6,023 nucleotides of DNA from Methanobacteriota archaeon (lineage in GTDB: Archaea > Thermoplasmatota > Thermoplasmata > Methanomassiliicoccales > Methanomethylophilaceae), in assembly GCA_029574055.1 (NCBI GenBank), contig JAKQBQ010000179.1:1-6023 (forward strand), read 5' to 3'. The notes beneath the pieces are model-generated. The model was not told the origin of the DNA and did no database searches. It saw only the letters and a list, made by a program, of their open reading frames with translations. Position 1 is the stretch's first letter, and each line of letters opens with the position of its first letter. Shown piece by piece: positions 1 through 4,641 of the stretch. A program made the position numbers and the translations under genes.

Positions 1-172
1 CTAAGACCAGGCCTCCGAATATCCTGTGGTCTACGTGGACGTCTTCGTCAATGCTTTCTTCGGCTGTGTTGAGCGCAAGGAGCCCCATGTACAATGTGAG
101 TGAAAGGGTCACTGTCATTGCCGCCATTATGGCCTCGGGAAACCCAAGGCTTCCTTTTTTGTTGAATCTCAT
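1..172 (-). CDS. pilin- or TadE-like small membrane protein (partial, C-terminus outside window)
   Basis: An open frame of 57 complete codons runs on the minus strand from the ATG at 172-170 off the left edge. The protein starts MRFNKKGSLGFPEAIMAAM. A short basic head (R2, K5, K6) and a glycine-serine step (G7-S8) precede a glutamate (E13) and a hydrophobic helix at about residues 14-35. An acidic stretch follows (EES, DED at about 38-44). This is the layout of class III type IV prepilins and of TadE-type pseudopilins, whose basic n-region is cut by a prepilin peptidase and whose helix packs in the fibre core. The cleavage site is uncertain: G7|S8 or G10|F11. The upstream frame holds no other ATG before the promoter elements, and there is no clear Shine-Dalgarno site, which fits a leaderless or near-leaderless message. 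The divergent pilus motor genes and a shared promoter box support a role in the same machine. A generic single-pass membrane protein remains possible. Confidence 0.6.
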   Translation of the reverse strand, partial: MRFNKKGSLGFPEAIMAAMTVTLSLTLYMGLLALNTAEESIDEDVHVDHRIFGGLVL

Positions 173-194
173 GACAGTTCTCAGGATGTCATGC

Positions 195-201
195 GTATTT
201 A
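195..201 (-). promoter_or_regulatory. TATA-like box of the pilin-like gene
   Basis: On the minus strand this reads TAAATAC and ends 22 nt before the start codon at 172. The same spacing separates TAATAC from the start codon at 2221. It is too close to the ATG for a long leader, so the transcript is probably leaderless or nearly so. The call rests on the match between the two promoters. Confidence 0.55.
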
Positions 202-211
202 GGGAGGATAT

Positions 212-226
212 GTACAGTTAGCTTAC
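212..226 (-). promoter_or_regulatory. 15-bp shared promoter box, pilin-side copy
   Basis: The minus strand reads GTAAGCTAACTGTAC, identical to the plus strand at 2168-2182. It lies 39 nt upstream of the pilin-like start codon and 10 nt upstream of its TATA-like box, in the same orientation to its gene as the other copy. It overlaps the last two codons (GTA, AGC) and stop (TAA) of the U32 gene, so one stretch is both coding and probably regulatory. A position just upstream of the TATA/BRE region is typical of archaeal activator sites. The binding protein is unknown. Confidence 0.65.
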
Positions 227-2119
227 TCCGCGGAGATAATGCCCGTAGTTGATGGATCCGCACATCTCCGTGATCCTTCCTTTTTTGTCAATGTCTCTTT
301 CTCTGTATGCACGTGCAACCGTCTTTGCCAAAGAGACCGGCCTTTTCCTCAGGTCGATGCCGAAAGAATCGATCCCCACCGATGCCATCTCGTTCAGATG
401 AGGCAGCAGCAGAAGGTCTGACGAATTCAAAATATGAGCTAACCCGAAGTCGTCCCTATACACCGGGAACTCATGTCCCAGCTCATCCTTCAGCATCCCG
501 GATGCAAGCCCCGGATCGCGCGTGCACATGAGCTCGGTCCTTCCGAAAACCATCACCTCTATCCTGCCTGCATGGTGTTCCGCTATCCGTTTTATTTCGG
601 ACTTGGAAAGCTCTGCGGAAAGAGCGGTCTGGTATGCCGGCGGGAAGGAAGAATTGAACATGTTCATGTGATAGCTCCCATATTCTCTCTTGTCTTTGAA
701 ATAATGCATCTGGTCCGGAGTGTTGACCATGACGTTCCCGGATGTTATATCGAGGTCCATCAGAGGCCTGAATCTCGGAAGGTTCACAACAAATTCAATG
801 TTGTTCCTTTCGCATATCTTTTCAGCGGCTCCAACGCTTTCGCCGAGGTCGTAGTAGATCCTGTCTGCGTAGCCAACGACCTCGTCCAATACCTTGAGGG
901 AGCTGACATACAGGGATGTGTCCGGATCTTTAGCTTTCCTTCCAACGTTCTTGAGTTCCTGCGGATAAGGCTTTCTGGCCGTGCTTCCCTTCAGTATCGG
1001 GGCCTCGCCGATAAGGTTCTTTATCTCATCGATGCGTGGATCGTATGTCCTGTAAATCTCATATCTTCCATTGTCCACTTTGAAGGGGACGGTCACTTTG
1101 CCTAGAGTGCTGATCTTGAATCCTCCGACCTTGTTCCTTCCTTTGAAGATAGAGAGCCCGTCCCTTATGTTCACTTTTTCATCAAGTTCAGATAGATCGA
1201 ACTTCCTGTCAGAGATCGATACTGTACCCAGAAGGAAACCTCTGTTGTCCGCATATCCCAGCTGTACCGGGCTGGACACTCCCGGGAGGTATCCCTCGCA
1301 GAATCCGCGGTTGAATACCGTCTTCAGAAGTTCCGCCGTATCCGCTATCTCCTCCCATGGGCGGCCGGCGTTCGCCATTGAGTAGACTTTTGTTGAAAGG
1401 TATGCATAGGCGTGGCTTCTCATCCTCCCTTCTATCTTTACCGCGGATATCCCTATCGATCTCAGGCGTTCAAGCCAATCTACACAGTAGAGGTCGGCGT
1501 TGCTTAGGAAGAATCCTTCTTTTTCCTTCATTGAATATGATTTTCTGCAGGGTTGGGCGCACTGCCCCCTGTTCCCGCTCCTTCCCCCCGCAATACTGGA
1601 GAAAAGGCATCCTCCTGAGATGCAGTAGCACATTGCGCCCTGCACGAACACCTCCGTCTCGATCTTCGATCCTTTGACGATCGACGAGATCTCATCAAAA
1701 GTGAGCTCTCTTGCGAGAACGGCTCGATCGATCCCGTTCTCATGACACCATTCCAGGCCGGCGGTTGTATGTATCCCCATCTGCGTGGAGGCGTGCTTCT
1801 TGATCCTCAATCCCCCCACCTTCCCCAAAAGCCCGAGGTCTTGGATCAGTACCGCATCCGCTCCGATGTCGTCAAGGAACCTTACATAAGAGACAGCATC
1901 GCTCATCTCATGGTCTTTGATCAGGGTGTTGACCGTCACGTATACTTTGACGTTATTATCGTGTGCGTATCCAACAGTCCCTTCGATCTCACTGTCGGAG
2001 AAATTCTGAGAGAATGCTCTCGCACCGAATGCCTTTCCTCCCAAATATACGGCATCGCAGCCTCCCTTGATCGAAGCGGTCAGCCCTTCCGGGGACCCCG
2101 CGGGCGAGAGTATCTCCAT
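218..2119 (-). CDS. U32 family protein (peptidase U32 / RlhA-like RNA hydroxylase family)
   Basis: A 633-residue protein beginning MEILSPAGSPEGL, the usual N-terminus of U32 proteins (annotated as collagenase-like peptidases). The family signature lies at residues 156-174 (EVFVQGAMCYCISGGCLFS). The four cysteines C164, C171, C187 and C191 have the C-x6-C-x15-C-x3-C spacing known to hold an Fe-S cluster in U32 members. A KIEGRMRS segment follows at about 228-235, then a central region (about 290-400) and a C-terminal half containing GRTELM at 526-531. Length and layout resemble RlhA/YdcP, which hydroxylates a 23S rRNA cytidine, more than short two-gene U32 proteins. Whether this one is a peptidase, an RNA hydroxylase or something else cannot be told from sequence. 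The start at 2119 is supported by GGTGAT just upstream and a TATA-like box at 2142-2149. It is transcribed toward the pilin-like gene (45-nt gap) but divergently from the pilus motor operon. The family is certain; the function is open. Confidence 0.93.
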   Translation of the reverse strand: MEILSPAGSPEGLTASIKGGCDAVYLGGKAFGARAFSQNFSDSEIEGTVGYAHDNNVKVYVTVNTLIKDHEMSDAVSYVRFLDDIGADAVLIQDLGLLGKVGGLRIKKHASTQMGIHTTAGLEWCHENGIDRAVLARELTFDEISSIVKGSKIETEVFVQGAMCYCISGGCLFSSIAGGRSGNRGQCAQPCRKSYSMKEKEGFFLSNADLYCVDWLERLRSIGISAVKIEGRMRSHAYAYLSTKVYSMANAGRPWEEIADTAELLKTVFNRGFCEGYLPGVSSPVQLGYADNRGFLLGTVSISDRKFDLSELDEKVNIRDGLSIFKGRNKVGGFKISTLGKVTVPFKVDNGRYEIYRTYDPRIDEIKNLIGEAPILKGSTARKPYPQELKNVGRKAKDPDTSLYVSSLKVLDEVVGYADRIYYDLGESVGAAEKICERNNIEFVVNLPRFRPLMDLDITSGNVMVNTPDQMHYFKDKREYGSYHMNMFNSSFPPAYQTALSAELSKSEIKRIAEHHAGRIEVMVFGRTELMCTRDPGLASGMLKDELGHEFPVYRDDFGLAHILNSSDLLLLPHLNEMASVGIDSFGIDLRKRPVSLAKTVARAYRERDIDKKGRITEMCGSINYGHYLRGVS

Positions 2120-2122
2120 AAC

Positions 2123-2128
2123 ATCACC
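2123..2128 (-). promoter_or_regulatory. ribosome binding site of the U32 gene
   Basis: The minus strand reads GGTGAT, complementary to the archaeal 16S rRNA 3' end, 3 nt before the ATG at 2119 (5 nt if only GGTG pairs). It supports this start. Because the TATA-like box is only 21 nt from the ATG, the leader would have to be very short to include it. Confidence 0.55.
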
Positions 2129-2141
2129 TATTCTCTCAACG

Positions 2142-2149
2142 TTTAATAA
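2142..2149 (-). promoter_or_regulatory. TATA-like box of the U32 gene
   Basis: The minus strand reads TTATTAAA within the AT-rich ATTATTAAAC, ending 21 nt before the U32 start codon. It is the best archaeal TATA candidate in the divergent intergenic region facing the U32 gene. The 15-bp box at 2168-2182 lies 18 nt further upstream in the opposite orientation, so it may or may not affect this promoter. Confidence 0.5.
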
Positions 2150-2167
2150 TCTCTCACTTAAGAAGCC

Positions 2168-2182
2168 GTAAGCTAACTGTAC
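2168..2182 (+). promoter_or_regulatory. 15-bp shared promoter box, motor-operon copy
   Basis: Reads GTAAGCTAACTGTAC, the exact partner of the minus-strand copy at 226-212. It sits 38 nt upstream of the start codon at 2221 and immediately upstream of the TATA-like box. Its flanks here add a 6-bp dyad, GCCGTA (2165-2170) and TACGGC (2180-2185), which the other copy lacks. It probably marks a regulator site common to the pilin-like gene and the motor operon. It lies in the divergent region shared with the U32 promoter. Confidence 0.65.
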
Positions 2183-2189
2183 GGCCCGC

Positions 2190-2198
2190 TTTTAATAC
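2190..2198 (+). promoter_or_regulatory. TATA-like box of the cysteine-rich/ATPase/platform operon
   Basis: Reads TTTTAATAC and ends 22 nt before the ATG at 2221, the same distance as in the pilin-like gene promoter. A C/G-rich stretch (GGCCCGC) directly upstream occupies the BRE position. No convincing Shine-Dalgarno sequence lies between box and start, which suggests a leaderless or near-leaderless transcript. Confidence 0.6.
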
Positions 2199-2220
2199 TC
2201 TTTCTTGGAAATGATGAATC

Positions 2221-2754
2221 ATGAAGATCGAATCAATACGTTCGGCAATCAATGGAAAGAAAACAGAAGCGCCCGGATCGGAGCTGACAGAAGATGTTTT
2301 GTCAATCAACTGCAGAAGATGCACCAAAGTACCCGATTTCAGATCCCCCGGATGCCTGAAATGCATAATATACCACATCTCCCAACAGGGCAATGCGGGA
2401 AGGATAAGGCTCAGGACCAGCAAGGACGTGGAGCTTTTCGGGCCTGCGGCGGAAACACTGTGCGAATTAGCGATATTCTATCGTTCAACCGCTGTCGGCG
2501 GAAGCATGGGCGGCATGAGGTCGTGCTCGGACTGCAACAACTCCTGCCCAAAGATAATGGACATGGTGTGGGCGGGGTTCCCCGACCCTAACTTTGAGTC
2601 GGCAAGGGGAAGGCTGGTGTCCTTCCGCCCCGCGGACAACAGATGCAACGCATGCATCCAGAGGACATACCGCGCCCTGGACCAAGCGGAACATGGGATA
2701 GAGAACCTGAAGAAGAGGATCTCCATAGAAACAGCAAGGACGGGTGGTGTCTGA
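2221..2754 (+). CDS. cysteine-rich protein of unknown function, first gene of pilus motor operon
   Basis: I do not recognise this 177-aa protein. It has no signal peptide or membrane helix and is probably cytoplasmic. Ten cysteines fall mostly in pairs: C31-x2-C34, C45-x2-C48, C102-x2-C105-x3-C109 and C142-x2-C145, with a lone C81. This is what a zinc-ribbon-like or Fe-S protein would show, with two possible four-cysteine sites (31/34/45/48 and 102/105/142/145, or using C109). A glycine/methionine-rich GGSMGGM lies at 93-99 and the C-terminus (about 150-172) is charged and helical. ATG 2221 is the first possible start, since an in-frame TGA lies at 2215-2217. The stop overlaps the ATPase start by one base (TGATG at 2752-2756), so translation of the two is likely coupled. 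Position argues for an accessory or regulatory role in the pilus or secretion machine. A redox sensor, an assembly factor or an unrelated metalloprotein are all possible. Confidence 0.85.
   Translation: MKIESIRSAINGKKTEAPGSELTEDVLSINCRRCTKVPDFRSPGCLKCIIYHISQQGNAGRIRLRTSKDVELFGPAAETLCELAIFYRSTAVGGSMGGMRSCSDCNNSCPKIMDMVWAGFPDPNFESARGRLVSFRPADNRCNACIQRTYRALDQAEHGIENLKKRISIETARTGGV
2742..2749 (+). promoter_or_regulatory. ribosome binding site deciding the ATPase start
   Basis: GGGTGGTG contains two overlapping GGTG matches to the 16S rRNA 3' end, 4 and 7 nt before the ATG at 2754. It selects this ATG over in-frame ATGs further upstream, which lie inside the cysteine-rich gene. Being inside that gene's last codons, it ties the two reading frames together. 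Confidence 0.6.
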
Positions 2755-4640
2755 TGCCCAGGATATTGTCGTCAGTTGCCGCAAGGATCAACAAAAGGAA
2801 CGTACACGAAGTAAGCTACAACGACAGGCTCATTATAACAGATTACAGCGATGTGGAGAGCGATTCCTTCACCGGAAGACCGTATGAGAGCTGGGATGCT
2901 CCTTCCGAGGGAGGCGCCGCGGCAACGGAATGCGTTATCAATGTGAAACCATTCGAAGCACCGCATCAGGAACCGGAGAAGAGAGCCGCCCCCATCGACA
3001 AAAGGTCGCTGCTGAACGGACTCATCCTGCTGTCGGAAAGCAATATCAGATCCAAGCCGGTCTACGCAGACTGCTGGCTCGTCGGAAGCAAAGGCGATCT
3101 CGAGAACATCACAGAATACGACTCTCCAGGAGGCAGCGTCACCATCGGCACCGCCGTCGACGGCGAGTTCGAATACAACCTCACACCCATCGAATACTCC
3201 TACCCGGACTCCCTGAACGCGGTCATAGAGAGGGTCATAGAGGGTGTAAGGGAAACGTACAGGACAAAGGGCGGGAGAATGGACAAGCAGAGCGTGATCG
3301 GCATGGCGAGAGGCATGCTCATGTCTCATTCCGACACGATCGAGGCGGTCTTCGGAAGCGATACCTGCAACGTCGAGAAGGTGATAGAAGAGATCTGCGA
3401 CATTGTTTACAGGTACACAGTGGGCATGGGCGTGTTCGAGGTATTGCTTGCCGATCCGAAGCTTGAGGACATCTACATCGACGCGCCCTGCGACAGGAAC
3501 AGGATACACGTAACGATGAACGGGATCGACGGGAACAATTCGCACATAAAATGCAGGACCAACCTGGTCGTAGATAAAAAAGAGGTCATGAACCTCATCA
3601 ACATCCTGAAGAGGGACAGCGGCCTGCAGTTCTGCGAATCCAACCCTATTTTGGAGACTGACATTAAAACGCACGATGCCAGGGCAACGGTCGTCGGGTA
3701 CCCCATGAGCCCCAACGGGGATGCTGTAGCGATAAGGAAACACTCGGTAAGGCCGTGGACCCTGACAAGGCTGATCGCGAACGGGACAATGGACCCAAGG
3801 ATAGCCGGGCTGCTGTCATTCCTCGTGGACAACAGATCCACATTCCTGATATGCGGCGCAAGGGGGGCGGGAAAGAGTTCGCTCCTGTCATCGCTGATGT
3901 TCGAGTTCCCTCTTTCCCAGAGGATACTGACGATAGAAGACACAATGGAGCTTCCCACAGCAATAATGAGGAGGATGGGGTACAAGGTGCAGTCGATGCT
4001 CATCGACGATAGGATGGGCGGCGACAACCTTTCGAGGGCGGACGAGGCCCTGAGAGTATCCCTCAGGATGGGAGAATCGGCAATAGTCCTCGGAGAGGTC
4101 AGAGGCGAAGAGGCGAGGACCATGTACCAAAGCATGAGGACAGGCCGTGCGGGCAGCTCCATCATGGGGACCATCCACGGGGACTCGGCAAAGTCTGTTT
4201 ACGAGAGAGTTGTGCACGACATGAACATCTCGCCGGAGGCGTTCATGGCAACTGACATTCTCGTTACGTTGGGGACGATAAAGGACAGAAGGACGGGGAA
4301 CCAGGTGAGGAAAGTGAACGAAGTGGTTGCCACCGCTGACATGACAGGTCAGTTCATCGACATAACGGACAGCGCAGCGCTTTTCTCCTCTCCCGTAATG
4401 AGGCGCGTCCTGTCGTCCTCTCAGATGAGCAAAGCGGACATAATGAAGGAGATCAGGGCGAGGGCGGTCATAAGATCCTTCCTTGCGGAGATGGGAAAGA
4501 CCCACAGCGAAGAATACCTCGGTCCGGAATGGATTGGGATAGCCAACGACCATGTCTCCAGGTCCAACAGCAAGACGGCGGAGGAGGTCCTGATATCATT
4601 CAAGGCGAAGTTCCGCAACCTCACAGGGATAGGTGTATGA
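2754..4640 (+). CDS. type II/IV secretion system ATPase (GspE/TadA/VirB11-type), archaeal pilus assembly motor
   Basis: A 628-residue cytoplasmic hexameric ATPase that powers subunit extraction and assembly for archaeal type IV pilus-like or Tad-like machines. A variable, acidic and proline-containing N-terminus (1 to about 85) precedes the N-terminal domain (about 86-330), which contains LLADPKLEDIYID (231-243). The core shows every family motif: Walker A GARGAGKSS (368-376, K374), Asp box LTIEDTMEL (392-400, E395/D396), Walker B-type AIVLGEVRGEEA (443-454, E448) and His box GTIHGDS (472-478, H475). It therefore looks fully active. The GTIHGDSAKSVYERVVHDM stretch is characteristic of archaeal members. 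No tetracysteine zinc motif like that of bacterial GspE is present. ATG 2754 is chosen because it overlaps the upstream stop and has a GGTG site. The platform gene begins 1 nt after the stop. It could belong to an archaellum-like, pilus or secretion system; the absence of archaellum genes and the pilin-like neighbour favour a pilus. Confidence 0.95.
   Translation: MPRILSSVAARINKRNVHEVSYNDRLIITDYSDVESDSFTGRPYESWDAPSEGGAAATECVINVKPFEAPHQEPEKRAAPIDKRSLLNGLILLSESNIRSKPVYADCWLVGSKGDLENITEYDSPGGSVTIGTAVDGEFEYNLTPIEYSYPDSLNAVIERVIEGVRETYRTKGGRMDKQSVIGMARGMLMSHSDTIEAVFGSDTCNVEKVIEEICDIVYRYTVGMGVFEVLLADPKLEDIYIDAPCDRNRIHVTMNGIDGNNSHIKCRTNLVVDKKEVMNLINILKRDSGLQFCESNPILETDIKTHDARATVVGYPMSPNGDAVAIRKHSVRPWTLTRLIANGTMDPRIAGLLSFLVDNRSTFLICGARGAGKSSLLSSLMFEFPLSQRILTIEDTMELPTAIMRRMGYKVQSMLIDDRMGGDNLSRADEALRVSLRMGESAIVLGEVRGEEARTMYQSMRTGRAGSSIMGTIHGDSAKSVYERVVHDMNISPEAFMATDILVTLGTIKDRRTGNQVRKVNEVVATADMTGQFIDITDSAALFSSPVMRRVLSSSQMSKADIMKEIRARAVIRSFLAEMGKTHSEEYLGPEWIGIANDHVSRSNSKTAEEVLISFKAKFRNLTGIGV
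4631..4635 (+). promoter_or_regulatory. ribosome binding site of the platform gene
   Basis: AGGTG lies 6 nt before the ATG at 4642, within the last codons of the ATPase gene. It supports ATG 4642 over an in-frame GTG at 4633 that overlaps the site itself. Confidence 0.6.
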
Positions 4641-4641
4641 G

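Noticed and set aside
226..235. Perfect 10-bp palindrome CTCCGCGGAG abutting the pilin-side 15-bp box
   Set aside because: Several 10-bp palindromes are expected by chance in 6 kb, it is in U32 coding sequence, and the other box copy has nothing similar.
473..1105. A 210-codon plus-strand open frame opposite the U32 gene
   Set aside because: It is antisense to conserved U32 coding sequence, with no promoter, ribosome site or recognisable motif.
2205..2591. A 128-codon plus-strand frame starting just before the cysteine-rich gene
   Set aside because: It overlaps the 2221-2754 gene in another frame, and the latter has the organised CxxC pattern and the 1-nt overlap with the ATPase.
2643..2753. 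Longer N-terminus for the ATPase starting at ATG 2643
   Set aside because: The extra 37 codons lie inside the cysteine-rich gene and overlap the CNAC motif region. ATG 2754 has a GGTG site and the tight stop-start overlap typical of such operons.
2811..2818. GTAAGCTA, matching the first 8 bases of the 15-bp box
   Set aside because: It is inside the ATPase coding region with no TATA-like box or start codon at the expected distance. The match fails over the rest of the box.
3222..3245. Two near-identical 12-nt units encoding VIER-VIEG
   Set aside because: It is a single short in-frame duplication in the ATPase N-terminal domain, within normal helical coding sequence and without further copies.
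2772..3743. A 323-codon open frame on the minus strand opposite the ATPase gene
   Set aside because: It lies wholly antisense to a gene with intact ATPase motifs, has no ribosome site or recognisable domain, and its low-complexity, His/Val/Arg-rich sequence is what codon bias produces in a shadow frame.
3473..4553. Two long overlapping minus-strand frames (3473-4174 and 3888-4553) opposite the ATPase core
   Set aside because: They mirror the Walker and His-box coding region and overlap each other. There is no independent coding signal.
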